DNA from: an uncultured Reyranella sp.
GTDB taxonomy: Bacteria > Pseudomonadota > Alphaproteobacteria > Reyranellales > Reyranellaceae
Assembly: GCA_937915145.1 (NCBI GenBank)
Contig: CALDNT010000094.1
Span: 21,126-85,125, forward strand
Length of the DNA: 64,000 nt
Reading direction: 5' to 3'
A program made the position numbers and the translations under genes. The notes beneath the pieces are model-generated. The model had not been told where the DNA came from and ran no database searches. It saw nothing but the letters and a program-made list of their open reading frames with translations. Of this stretch, positions 50,173-60,293 are shown one piece after another. The first letter of the stretch is position 1. Every line of letters starts with the position of its first letter.

Positions 50173-51629
50173 GCGACACGATCGCGCTCACCGAATCGGA
50201 ACGCGGCGCGGGTATCGTGCGCTGCGACGCCTGCCCCGTGCTGTGCCGCATTCGTCCGGACCGCGCCGGTGCCTGCGATCGCTACGCCAACGAAGGCGGC
50301 AAGCTGGTGCGTGTCGATCCGCTGGTACTGCTGGCCAAGCCCGATGTCGCGCGCGTGGCGTTCGCCGAAGGCGGCGCTGCCTGGCAGGGTGGACTCGGGC
50401 GCAAGCTTCTCAGAGAGGGCGAGCGCGCGTTCGTCACCGGTATCGGTGCCACCACGACCTACCCCGACTACAAACCTGCGCCCTTCATCGTTTCGTCGCG
50501 GCACGACGGCGTCGACATGGTTACCGTCGTCACCGAGGGCATCTTCAGCTACTGCGGCGTCAAGGTGAAGATCGACACCGACCGCTATCTCGGACCGGAG
50601 CAGGCGGCGGTGCGCGCGAAGGGCGAGGCCGTGGGCCACGTCACGACGGCGGAATACGGCTCCCAGATGCTGTCGCTGGGCGGCGTCCATCACCTCACGG
50701 GCGGCAGCAAGAAGGAAGGTGTCGCCACTTGCGACGCCCTGCTGGCGCTGTGCAACCGCGAGGCCGTGGAACTTTCGATCGACGGTGGATCCACGGTCAT
50801 CGTGCAGGCTGCCAAGCCGCCGATCGTCAACGGAGTCGCCGAGGAGCGCATGCGGGTCGGTTGCGGGTCGGCCGCCATCGGCATGTTTGCGCCGCAGTGG
50901 CATGGCCATGTCGACGAGGTGATCGTGGTCGACGATCACATCACCGGCGTGCTGAGCGAGCACCAGGGTGGTGCCTTTCTCGACATGAAGCCGGCCGGAA
51001 TCCGGGTGCGCGGACGCCGTTCGACGCCCGGGCGCTACTTCCAGGTCGCTGAGCCAGGGCTGGGCTGGGGCGGCACCAATGTCGGCGATCCGCTGGAGAT
51101 TATCGACAGGATCGATCCCAAGCAGGCCTGGCCCGGTTTGCGGTTGCTCATGGTCTCGACCACGGGCGAGCATTCGGCATGGTTCGAACTCGATGATGGG
51201 CTGAAGCCACGGCCGGCGCCGATGCCTCCCGCGGTGCGCTTGGTGGTCGAGCGTATCGCCGAGAATTGCGAGCCGGCGCTCTGTACCGTTCTGTTCATGG
51301 CTGGAGCCGGCGGTTCGCTGCGCGCCGGCGTGACGGAAAATCCGGTGCGGCTCACGCGATCGGTGCGTGACGCGCTGACCAAGGTGACGCTGGGCGGCGT
51401 GCCGGCCTATGTCTGGCCGGGCGGCGGCATCACGCTCATGGTCGATGTCGCGCGCATGCCGGAGAATTCCTTCGGCTATGTGCCGACGCCGGCCCTGGTG
51501 GCGCCGATCGAGTTCACCCTGCGCGCCGACGATTACGCAGCCCTTGGTGGCTACACGGCGCGGGCGATTTCCCTGGAAGACGCCATTGCACACGCCGGAC
51601 ATGTGCGCGTCGACGAGGACGAGCGATGA
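50169..51629 (+). CDS. 6-hydroxynicotinate reductase-like iron-sulfur protein
   Basis: 486 aa; N-terminal RCDACPVLCRIRPDRAGACDRY (CX2CX3CX9C); family assignment from memory. Confidence 0.7.
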   Translation: MSDTIALTESERGAGIVRCDACPVLCRIRPDRAGACDRYANEGGKLVRVDPLVLLAKPDVARVAFAEGGAAWQGGLGRKLLREGERAFVTGIGATTTYPDYKPAPFIVSSRHDGVDMVTVVTEGIFSYCGVKVKIDTDRYLGPEQAAVRAKGEAVGHVTTAEYGSQMLSLGGVHHLTGGSKKEGVATCDALLALCNREAVELSIDGGSTVIVQAAKPPIVNGVAEERMRVGCGSAAIGMFAPQWHGHVDEVIVVDDHITGVLSEHQGGAFLDMKPAGIRVRGRRSTPGRYFQVAEPGLGWGGTNVGDPLEIIDRIDPKQAWPGLRLLMVSTTGEHSAWFELDDGLKPRPAPMPPAVRLVVERIAENCEPALCTVLFMAGAGGSLRAGVTENPVRLTRSVRDALTKVTLGGVPAYVWPGGGITLMVDVARMPENSFGYVPTPALVAPIEFTLRADDYAALGGYTARAISLEDAIAHAGHVRVDEDER

Positions 51630-52486
51630 CCGGCGCGGTGGCGGCGCGACTACCCGATGGTCGGCTGCATCTGCAGCATGGGCCGATCGACCTTGTGATC
51701 GAGGCCTTCGGCTCCCGCGATGAAGTGGCCCGGGCCTACACCCAGGCGGTCGCGCGTTTCGACGACATTCTGCCAACCCTGGTCGATGAGCTTGCGATGT
51801 TGCGCAAGCCCGTGGGTAGGGTTCGTCCGTCAGCGCGGGGGCCGGTGGCGCGGCGCATGACCGCCGCGGTGTGGCCGCATCGCGCGGCCTATATCACGCC
51901 GATGGCGGCGGTCGCGGGTGCCGTGGCGGATGAAATTCTGGAAGCGCTGGTGCATGGCCGGGTGCTCGACAAAGCCTATGTCAACGACGGCGGCGACATC
52001 GCGTTTCATCTCGCGCCGGGGCACGAGCTGCGGGCAGGAATCGTTGGCGATCTTCAGGCGCCGCGGCTTTCCGGGTTCGCGACACTGCATCATGGCCGGC
52101 CGGTGCGTGGTATCGCCACGTCGGGCTGCGGCGGCCGGTCGTTTTCGCTCGGTATCGCCGATTCGGCCACCGTGCTGGCGACAACGGCAGCGGCGGCCGA
52201 TGCCGCCGCGACCGTGATTTCCAATGCCGTCAACGTCGACAGCCCGAAAATTCACCGCCGGCCGGCCTGCGAACTCGACCCCGACAGCGATCTCGGCGAG
52301 CGCCCTGTCACGGTGGCGGTCGGTGCCCTGTCGCCGGCGCTTGTCGCCAGGGCCCTCGACCGCGGCATGTCCGAGGCCCGGCGGTTGCGGCTGTGCGGCC
52401 TGATCGACAGTGCGGCGCTGTCGCTGAAAGGCCACTGGCGCATCGAGGCGGGGGTGACGGCTGTCACGAAGGTGGGGGCGGGATGA
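51626..52486 (+). CDS. UPF0280 family protein (ApbE-like fold)
   Basis: AAYITPMAAVAGAVADEIL, NDGGDIAFHL, GIATSGCGGRSFSLGIADSATVLA. Confidence 0.8.
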   Translation: MTGAVAARLPDGRLHLQHGPIDLVIEAFGSRDEVARAYTQAVARFDDILPTLVDELAMLRKPVGRVRPSARGPVARRMTAAVWPHRAAYITPMAAVAGAVADEILEALVHGRVLDKAYVNDGGDIAFHLAPGHELRAGIVGDLQAPRLSGFATLHHGRPVRGIATSGCGGRSFSLGIADSATVLATTAAAADAAATVISNAVNVDSPKIHRRPACELDPDSDLGERPVTVAVGALSPALVARALDRGMSEARRLRLCGLIDSAALSLKGHWRIEAGVTAVTKVGAG

Positions 52487-53070
52487 GCGATCTGGTCAAG
52501 GTGCGGAAGTTCGTGGCGACGATCGAGGAAACGCGTCATGACGGCGGGCCTGCGCTGGACCGCCCGGCAGTCAAGGCAGCGGCCGGCGGCGTCATCGCCA
52601 ATCCCTATGCCGGCCGATATGTCGCCGACATCCAACCCATGATGAAGGCTCTGGAGCCTCTGGCCGTCGAGCTGACGGAACGGGTGATGAAGCTGCTGGG
52701 CGCCGAAGGTTCCGAGCTCGAGGCCTATGGCAAGGGCGCCATCGTCGGCCTGTCGGGCGAACTGGAGCATGCCGCGCTGTGGCATCAACCCAGCGGCTTT
52801 GGCATCCGCCATGCCATGGCTGGCGGTAAATCGATCGTGCCCTCAACGGTGAAGGTCGCCACGGCCGGCACAAGGATCGATATTCCGCTGCATCATGCGG
52901 CGGCGGCCTATGTGCGCAGCCACTTCGACGCGATCGAATTCTGCGTTCCCGACGGGCCGAAGCCGGATGAGATCGTGTTCATCGTTGCGGCTTCGATAGG
53001 TGGCCGGCCGCACGCCCGGGTCGGTGGCCTTGCGCAAGCCGGCATCAGGATGGGAGATGGTCTGAGATGA
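52483..53070 (+). CDS. DUF1185 'amino acid synthesis' family protein
   Basis: VRKFVATIEETRHDGGPALDRPAVKAAAGGVIANPYAGRYVADI...GHARVGGLAQAG-type C-terminus. Confidence 0.8.
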   Translation: MSDLVKVRKFVATIEETRHDGGPALDRPAVKAAAGGVIANPYAGRYVADIQPMMKALEPLAVELTERVMKLLGAEGSELEAYGKGAIVGLSGELEHAALWHQPSGFGIRHAMAGGKSIVPSTVKVATAGTRIDIPLHHAAAAYVRSHFDAIEFCVPDGPKPDEIVFIVAASIGGRPHARVGGLAQAGIRMGDGLR

Positions 53071-53444
53071 GCGATGCCCTCGCAACGGCGATGGCCGTCC
53101 TCGACGACTATATGGCCGCACTCAATCGCGGCGACGAACCGGGCGTCAACGACGCCTGCAACTTTCCGCATGTGCGGCTGGCCGGCGGCAAGGTCGTCGT
53201 CTGGCCGAACCATGGTGACTACAAGCTGGGGGATTTCATTGCCCGGGCCGGCGATGGTTGGGACCACAGCAAGTGGGACGAGCGGACCGCGATCCATGTC
53301 GGAAAGAAAAAGGTCCATCTGAAGGTGAAGTTCAGCCGCTGGCGCAGGGACGACTCGTTGATCGGCCGGTTCGAGACGATCTACATCGTGACGCTGCAGG
53401 ACGGTAACTGGGGAATTCAGGCGCGATCGAGTTTTGCGGACTGA
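53067..53444 (+). CDS. Small NTF2-like protein of unknown function
   Basis: 125 aa, AVLDDYMAALNRGDEPGVNDACNFPHVRLAGGKVVVW...; ATGA-coupled to the upstream gene. Confidence 0.6.
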   Translation: MSDALATAMAVLDDYMAALNRGDEPGVNDACNFPHVRLAGGKVVVWPNHGDYKLGDFIARAGDGWDHSKWDERTAIHVGKKKVHLKVKFSRWRRDDSLIGRFETIYIVTLQDGNWGIQARSSFAD

Positions 53445-53519
53445 ACGCTTGTCGAGCGTAGGGCCGGGTCGTTAGGCTCCGGTTATCGGGATTTGAGGCT
53501 TTTCACAGAGGGGGATGTC

Positions 53520-54725
53520 ATGTTGACGCGTAATCATCTGCTTGCCGGCGCCGCGGCGCTCGCGGCGTTGTCGCTGGCCGGACCGGCCGGCGCGCAGGCA
53601 CCGATCAAGATCGGCGAACTCAACAGCTACAAGAACTTTCCAGCCTTCCTCGAGCCCTACAAGAAGGGCGTCGACCTGGCGGTGGACGAAGTCAACGCGG
53701 CGGGCGGCGTGCTCGGCCGCAAGCTCGAGATCGTGAGCCGCGACGACAACGGCAATCCCGGCGACGCTGTGCGCGTTGCCGAGGAACTGCTGAGCCGCGA
53801 AGGCGTTTCCTTCCTGATCGGCACGTTTCCGTCGCACGTCGGGTTGGCGGTGTCGGACTTTGCCAAGCAGCGCAAAGTGCTGTTCATCGCGGCGGAACCG
53901 CTGACCGACAAGCTCGTCTGGGAGGCCGGAAATCCCTACACGTTCCGTCTGCGCACTTCGACCTATATGCAGACGGCTATGCTCATTCCCGATGCCGTCA
54001 AGCTCGACAAAAAGCGCTGGGCGATCGTCTACCCGAATTACGAATACGGCCAGTCGGCGACGGCGGCTTTCAAGAAGCTGCTCTCGGCCAAGCAGCCGGG
54101 CGTCGAGTTCGTCGCCGAGCAGGCGACGCCGCTCGGCAAGATCGATGCCGGTGCCGTGGTGCAGGCGCTGGCCGATGCCAAACCCGATGCGATCTTCTCC
54201 TCGCTGTTCGGCGCCGATCTCGCCAAGTTCGTGCGCGAGGGCGCGCAGCGTGGCCTTTTCAAGGATGTCGCGGTCTTCAACCTGCTGGCCGGCGAGCCTG
54301 AATATCTCGATCCGCTCAAGGAGGAGGCGCCCGACGGCTGGTACGTGACCGGCTACCCCTGGAGCGAGATCAAGACGCCGGAGCACGGCAAGTTCGTCGC
54401 CGCTTACGAGGCCAAATACAAGGACTACCCGCGCCTCGGTTCGGTGGTCGGCTATTCGACGGTGATCTCGGCGGTAGAAGCGATCAAGAAGGCGGGCTCG
54501 CTCGACCAGGCCAAGCTGATCGCCGCCATGAGCGGGCTGAAGCACATGACGCCGTTCGGGGCGATCGAATACCGCCCGATCGACCATCAGTCGACGATGG
54601 GTGCCTACGTTGGCCGTATCGGCGTCAAGGACGGCAAGGGCTACATGAAGGAGTGGCGCTTCGTCGACGGCAAGGACGCGCTGCCGAGCGACGCGGAAGT
54701 CATGAAGATGCGGCCGAAAAATTGA
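53520..54725 (+). CDS. Branched-chain amino acid-type (LivJ-like) ABC substrate-binding protein
   Basis: Signal peptide; IKIGELNSYKNFPAFLEPYKKGVDLAVDEVNAAGGVLGRKLEIVSRDDNGNPGDAVRVAEELL. Confidence 0.93.
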   Translation: MLTRNHLLAGAAALAALSLAGPAGAQAPIKIGELNSYKNFPAFLEPYKKGVDLAVDEVNAAGGVLGRKLEIVSRDDNGNPGDAVRVAEELLSREGVSFLIGTFPSHVGLAVSDFAKQRKVLFIAAEPLTDKLVWEAGNPYTFRLRTSTYMQTAMLIPDAVKLDKKRWAIVYPNYEYGQSATAAFKKLLSAKQPGVEFVAEQATPLGKIDAGAVVQALADAKPDAIFSSLFGADLAKFVREGAQRGLFKDVAVFNLLAGEPEYLDPLKEEAPDGWYVTGYPWSEIKTPEHGKFVAAYEAKYKDYPRLGSVVGYSTVISAVEAIKKAGSLDQAKLIAAMSGLKHMTPFGAIEYRPIDHQSTMGAYVGRIGVKDGKGYMKEWRFVDGKDALPSDAEVMKMRPKN

Positions 54726-54780
54726 TCCTGCGGATCGTGACGGACCGCGGGCATCCAGCCTGCGGTCCGCATGAGTTGAC

Positions 54781-56659
54781 GTGACCTTTTCCTCCATCCT
54801 CATCCAGCTCCTCAATGGGCTGGCCAGCGCATCGTCGTTGTTTCTGGTGTCGGCGGGTCTGTCGCTGATCTTCGGCGTGACGCGGATCGTGAATTTTGCT
54901 CACGGTTCGCTCTACATGCTGGGGCTCTACGGCGCTTATACGCTGATCGAGGTGTTGGGCCGCACGCCCCTGGGCTTCTGGAGCGCGGTCGCCCTGGCTG
55001 CCCTGGCGGTCGGGATCGCGGGCGTGCTGATCGAGGTGCTGGTGCTGCGCCGCGTCTACCGCGCACCGGAGCTGTTCCAGCTTCTGGCCACCTTCGCCGT
55101 CGTGCTGGTGATCAAGGACATCGCACTTTTTGCCTGGGGCCCCGAGGATCTGGTCGGCCCGCGCGCGCCCGGTTTCGATACCGCGGTCGAGATCCTGGGC
55201 AAGCGCATTCCCTCCTATGACTTGTTACTGATCGCCATCGGTCCGGTCGTGCTGGCGATCCTCTGGCTGCTGCTCACCCGTACGCGCTGGGGGGGCGCTG
55301 GTGCGGGCGGCGACCCAGGACCGCGAGATGGTGGGCGCGCTGGGCGTTGACCAGGCCAAGCTCTTCACTTCCGTGTTCTTCGCCGGTGCGGTACTGGCCG
55401 GCCTTGGCGGCGCGCTGCAGATCCCGAGGGAGCCGGCCAACCTCGATCTCGATCTGGCGATCATCGCCGATGCGTTCGTCATTACCGTGGTTGGCGGACT
55501 GGGCAGCATCGGCGGCGCCTTTCTTGCCGCCATCCTGATCGGCGTCGCCAAGGCGTTCTGCATCGGCATCGGCACAGTCGATTGGTTCGGGTTCGAAATC
55601 TCGTTCTCCAAGCTGACGCTGGTGGTTGAGTTTCTGATCATGGCGCTGGTGCTGGTGGTGCGGCCCTATGGCCTGCTCGGCAAGCCGCAGGCGGTGCAGC
55701 GCATCGCGGCCGATCCGGCGCCGCCGCTCACGGCGCCAACATGGAAGATCGCGCTGGTGTGGGTGGTTATTCTGGTCGCCGTGCCGCTGGTTGCCGACCG
55801 CTACGTCACCATCCTGCTGACCGACATCGTGTGTTTCGCGCTTTTCGCGGTCAGCCTGCATTTCATCATGGGCCCGGCCGGCATGGTGTCGTTCGGCCAC
55901 GCTGCTTATTTCGGCCTCGGCGCCTATGCCGCCGGTCTGCTGTTCAAGCAGGCCGGCCTGCCGATGGAAGCAGCGCTGCTTCTGGCGCCGCTTTGCGCCG
56001 GCGCCTTTGCGATCGTCTATGGCTGGTTCTGCGTCCGCCTGAGCGGCGTCTATCTTGCTATGCTGACTCTGGCCTTCGCGCAGATCAGCTGGTCGATCGT
56101 CTTCCAGTGGGACTCCTTCACCGGCGGCAGCAACGGAGTGTTCGGCATCTGGCCCTCGGCCTGGCTGGCCGACAAGACCACCTACTATTACATGGCACTC
56201 GCCTGCTGTGGCCTCGGCATCGCGCTTCTGTGGCGGGTGTTGTTCTCGCCATTCGGCTTCACGTTGCGTGCCGGCCGTGACTCGCCGCTGCGCGCCGAAG
56301 CGATTGGCATCGACCTGCGAGGCGTCCAGTGGGCGGCCTTCGTGCTGGTCGGCGCGCTCGCCGGCCTCGCCGGTGCGGTCTATGCATTCTCCAAGGGCAG
56401 CATCTCGCCGTCGGCGATCTCGATCGCGCAATCGACGGACGGGCTGATCATGGTGCTGCTGGGCGGTGTGGAGACGCTGACCGGCCCGATCGTCGGTGCC
56501 GCGATCTTCACCTGGCTGCGCGACGAAGTCGCCCGCCGCACCGAATTCTGGCGCGGTGTCATGGGCGGTGTGATCCTGGTCATCGTGCTGCTGTTTCCGC
56601 AGGGGCTGGTGGGTGGCCTCAAGGCACTGGTCCTTCGTTGGCGGGAGCAGCGAGCATGA
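54781..56659 (+). pseudogene. Fused LivH-LivM-type ABC permease with an apparent +1 frameshift in a G7 tract
   Basis: ORF 54781-55350 (LivH N-part to ...LLLTRTRWG) and ORF 55301-56659 (...RAATQDREMVGALGVDQAK...LivM) join perfectly if one G is removed from G7 at 55289-55295. Confidence 0.8.
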
Positions 56660-57402
56660 CCGCGGTCCTGCAGGTCGAGGGCCTGCACAAGGCATTCGGC
56701 GGCGTCCAGGCTGTGGCCGATGTGTCCTTTGCCGTGTCGGCTGGAGAGATGCTGGCCCTGATCGGCCCCAACGGTGCTGGCAAGAGCACCTGCTTCAACA
56801 TGCTGAACGGCCAGCTGGCGCCCGATCTCGGCATCGTCCGGCTCGAAGGCCGCGACATCGTCGGCCTGCGCCCACGCGCCATCTGGCGGCTGGGGGTCGG
56901 CCGAACCTTCCAGATCACCGCCACCTTCGCCTCGCTGGGCGTGCGCGAGAACGTGCAGATGGCGCTCTATTCCCATGCTGGCCGGCTGCGCTCGATGCTG
57001 CAGCGTTTCGGCGCGGCGTTCCGGACCGAGGCCGATGCGCTGCTGTCCCAGGTCGGCATGCTGGATCAGGCCGAGCGCGCCTGCGGCGTGCTGGCCTATG
57101 GCGACCTGAAGCGGGTCGAGCTCGCCATGGCGCTGGCCAACCAGCCGCGGCTGCTGCTGATGGACGAGCCGACTGCCGGCATGGCGCCCAAGGAGCGCGT
57201 GGCGCTAATGGAACTCACCGCCGGGCTGGCACGCGCGCGCGGCATCGCCGTGCTGTTCACCGAGCACGACATGGACGTGGTGTTCAGCCAGGCCGACCGG
57301 ATCATCGTGCTCGACCGCGGCCAGCTCATCGCCGGCGGCACGCCCGATGAGGTCCGCAACAATCCCGCCGTGCGTGCCGTCTACCTCGGGGGCACGCACT
57401 GA
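56656..57402 (+). CDS. Branched-chain amino acid ABC transporter ATP-binding protein (LivG-like)
   Basis: ALIGPNGAGKSTCFNMLNGQLAPD, LAYGDLKRVELAMALANQPRLLLMDEPTAGM. Confidence 0.94.
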   Translation: MTAVLQVEGLHKAFGGVQAVADVSFAVSAGEMLALIGPNGAGKSTCFNMLNGQLAPDLGIVRLEGRDIVGLRPRAIWRLGVGRTFQITATFASLGVRENVQMALYSHAGRLRSMLQRFGAAFRTEADALLSQVGMLDQAERACGVLAYGDLKRVELAMALANQPRLLLMDEPTAGMAPKERVALMELTAGLARARGIAVLFTEHDMDVVFSQADRIIVLDRGQLIAGGTPDEVRNNPAVRAVYLGGTH

Positions 57403-58103
57403 TGCTCGAGGTGAAGAACGTTCATGCGTTCTACGGCCGTGCCCACATCCTGCATGGCGTCTCGCTCGACGCCGCGGCGGGTGAGGTCGTGGCGCTGTTG
57501 GGCCGCAACGGTGCCGGCAAATCGACCGCCATGAAGGCGATCATGGGCCTTGTGCCGCCGTCACAGGGCGAGGTCGTCTTCGAGGGCCGGCGCATCGAAC
57601 GTCTGCCGCCCTACCGCATCGCGCGGCTGGGCCTGGGCTATGTGCCCGAGGAGCGGCGCATCTTCACCGACCTCACGGTGATGGAGAATCTCGAAGTCGG
57701 CCGCCAGTTGGCACGCGAAGGCGTCTCCGGCTGGACCGAGGACAAGCTCTTCGCGCTGTTTCCCAATCTGTCGGAGATGCGTGGTCGGCCGGGCGGTCGG
57801 ATGTCCGGCGGTGAGCAGCAGATGCTCACCATCGCCCGCACGCTGATGGGCAACCCGCGTTGCGTGTTGCTGGACGAACCGTCGGAGGGGCTGGCACCGA
57901 TCATCGTCGAGCAGATGGCGAACTCCATCCGTGCGCTGAAGAACGAGGGGCTGACGGTGCTGCTGTCGGAGCAGAACCTTCACTTCTCCCAGGCCGTGGC
58001 CGATCGCGCCTACATCATCGAGAAGGGCCAGATCCGCTTCGGCGGGACCATGGCCGAACTTGCCTCGGATGCCTCCCTTCGCGAACAGTACCTTTCGGTT
58101 TGA
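57402..58103 (+). CDS. Branched-chain amino acid ABC transporter ATP-binding protein (LivF-like)
   Basis: ALLGRNGAGKSTAMKAIMGL, MSGGEQQMLTIARTLMGNPRCVLLDEPSEGLAP. Confidence 0.94.
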   Translation: MLEVKNVHAFYGRAHILHGVSLDAAAGEVVALLGRNGAGKSTAMKAIMGLVPPSQGEVVFEGRRIERLPPYRIARLGLGYVPEERRIFTDLTVMENLEVGRQLAREGVSGWTEDKLFALFPNLSEMRGRPGGRMSGGEQQMLTIARTLMGNPRCVLLDEPSEGLAPIIVEQMANSIRALKNEGLTVLLSEQNLHFSQAVADRAYIIEKGQIRFGGTMAELASDASLREQYLSV

Positions 58104-58105
58104 TC

Positions 58106-60154
58106 ATGGACTCAGAGCATTCCCTCACCGTCGGAATCGACGTCGGCGGCACCTTCACCGATCTCCTGGCCATCGATTCCGTCTCCGGTGCCGTCAAGCT
58201 CGCCAAAGTGCCGACGACGATCGACAACCAGGCAATCGGTTTCATGGCAGCCCTGGCCGACGCCGGTGCCGATCCGGCCACGCTGCAGGCGGTGGTGCAT
58301 GGCACCACGACCACGACCAATGCGCTGCTCGAACGCAAGATCGCCCGGGTCGGGCTCATCACCACCCGGGGTTTTCGCGACGTGCTCGAACTCGGTCGCC
58401 GCACCCGGCCGCAGCCTTATGGCCTGCGCGGCACTTTCAGGCCGATGATCGAGCGTGAGCTGCGGCTCGAAGTGCCGGAGCGCATGGATGCCGACGGCAA
58501 GGTGCTGGTGGCACTCGACGAGGCAGCCGTCGCAGAGGCGGCAAAGAAGCTCCTGGCGCTGGATTGCGAGGCCGTGGTCATCCACTTCCTGCACAGTTAC
58601 ATCAATTCCACGCACGAACGGCGGGCGGCGGAAATCGTGCGCGGGATGTGGCCGAACGCCTACGTCACGGCGGGCCATGCCATTCTTTCCGAGTACCGCG
58701 AGTATGAGCGCGGCGTGACCGCGGCGGTCAATGCCTCCGTCCAGCCCGTGCTCGATCGCTACCTGACGCGGCTGCGCACCGAACTCTCCGCCAAGGGTTT
58801 TAACCGCGACCTGCTGGTGATGCAGGGCAACGGTGGCACGATCTCCTCGCAGCTGATCGCCCATGCGGCCGTGAACACCGTGATGTCGGGCCCTGCCTCG
58901 GGCGTGATGGCGGCGGCCTACACCGGCCGCATCTCCGGCCATCCCGACCTCATCACCTACGACATGGGCGGCACCTCGACCGACGTGGGCCTGATCGAGA
59001 ATGCCGTGCCGCAGGTCTCGGGCGAACTCGAACTCGAATACGCCCTGCCGATCCACGTGCCGATGGTCGATGTGCACACGATCGGCGCCGGCGGCGGCTC
59101 GATCGCCTCGGTCGATTCGGCCGGCATGCTGCGAGTCGGCCCGGAAAGTGCCGGCGCCCGGCCCGGCCCGATCTGCTACGGTCGCGGCGGGACCGAGCCC
59201 ACCATCACCGACGCCAACCTTGTCCTGGGCCGGCTCAATCCCGACCGGCTGCTGGGTGTCGATCATCCCGTCACGCTCGACCATGTGCGTGCCATCGTCC
59301 TGGAGAAGGTCGGCAAGCGGCTCGGCCTCGATGCCGAGGCGGCGGCGGCCGCCATCCTGCGCATCGCCAACGACCGCATGGCGGGCGCCATCCGCCTGGT
59401 CTCGCTGTCGCGTGGCCACGATCCACGCGACTTCGCGCTGTTTGCCTTCGGCGGCGCGGGTCCGCTGCATGCCATGGCGCTCGCCCGCGAGCTCTCGATT
59501 CCGACCGTGCTGGTGCCGGCGCGGCCCGGCATCACCAACGCGCTGGGCTGCGTCGTGGCCGACCTGCGCCACGACTATGTGCGCACGGTCAACAAGCCGC
59601 TGTCGCTGCTCGACGATGCCACGGTGGCGCGCATCTATGCCGAGCAGTCGGCCGAGGGCGAGGCCACGATCGGCCGCGAGGGCGTGCCGGTGCGCGAGCT
59701 GCGCCGCGTCCACACCGCCGACATGCAGTTCCAGGGCCAGAGCCACATCCTCTCGGTCGGCGTCGATCGGCCCGACATCGGCGTGGCGGGGTTGCACCAG
59801 GCCTTCGCGGCGGCCTACTTCCGCCGCTTCGGCATCGAACTGGCGGAGATCCCGCCGGTCCTCGTCAATCTCCACACCGCGGTGATCGGTGTGCGGCCGG
59901 AGATCTCGCTGGCAGCGCTTGCCGCCACCGAGCGCGCGCCGACGCTGAAGGCGGCCCAGGTCGGCGAACGCCGCGTCTGGTTCGCCGACGGCTGGCGCCA
60001 GACTCCCGTCTATGCGCGCGAAAAACTGCCGCGCGATGTGGCGTTCGAAGGACCGGCGATCCTCGAGCAGCTCGACTGCACCACCGTCGTCGAACCCGGC
60101 GACAAGGTCCGCCAGGACAAGCTCGGCAATTTGCTGATTTCGGTTGGCTTCTAG
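58106..60154 (+). CDS. Hydantoinase/oxoprolinase A family protein (second copy)
   Basis: LTVGIDVGGTFTDLLAIDS, HGTTTTTNALLERK, YDMGGTSTDVGLI, AFGGAGPLHAMALARE. Confidence 0.94.
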   Translation: MDSEHSLTVGIDVGGTFTDLLAIDSVSGAVKLAKVPTTIDNQAIGFMAALADAGADPATLQAVVHGTTTTTNALLERKIARVGLITTRGFRDVLELGRRTRPQPYGLRGTFRPMIERELRLEVPERMDADGKVLVALDEAAVAEAAKKLLALDCEAVVIHFLHSYINSTHERRAAEIVRGMWPNAYVTAGHAILSEYREYERGVTAAVNASVQPVLDRYLTRLRTELSAKGFNRDLLVMQGNGGTISSQLIAHAAVNTVMSGPASGVMAAAYTGRISGHPDLITYDMGGTSTDVGLIENAVPQVSGELELEYALPIHVPMVDVHTIGAGGGSIASVDSAGMLRVGPESAGARPGPICYGRGGTEPTITDANLVLGRLNPDRLLGVDHPVTLDHVRAIVLEKVGKRLGLDAEAAAAAILRIANDRMAGAIRLVSLSRGHDPRDFALFAFGGAGPLHAMALARELSIPTVLVPARPGITNALGCVVADLRHDYVRTVNKPLSLLDDATVARIYAEQSAEGEATIGREGVPVRELRRVHTADMQFQGQSHILSVGVDRPDIGVAGLHQAFAAAYFRRFGIELAEIPPVLVNLHTAVIGVRPEISLAALAATERAPTLKAAQVGERRVWFADGWRQTPVYAREKLPRDVAFEGPAILEQLDCTTVVEPGDKVRQDKLGNLLISVGF

Positions 60155-60293
60155 GCTGTCCGAGCCTCCCCCGAATCGCTTCGTGAATTGTATAAGCCTA
60201 AGTGGATGCTACTATCGCGTCGTGAGATTGCGTTACCCACACACGAGCGACCCATGAGAGAGCCGTCGGCCGCCGCGCCGGACGCAGGCTATT

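Noticed and set aside
58112-59875. 587-aa minus-strand ORF
   Set aside because: Antisense to the second HyuA.
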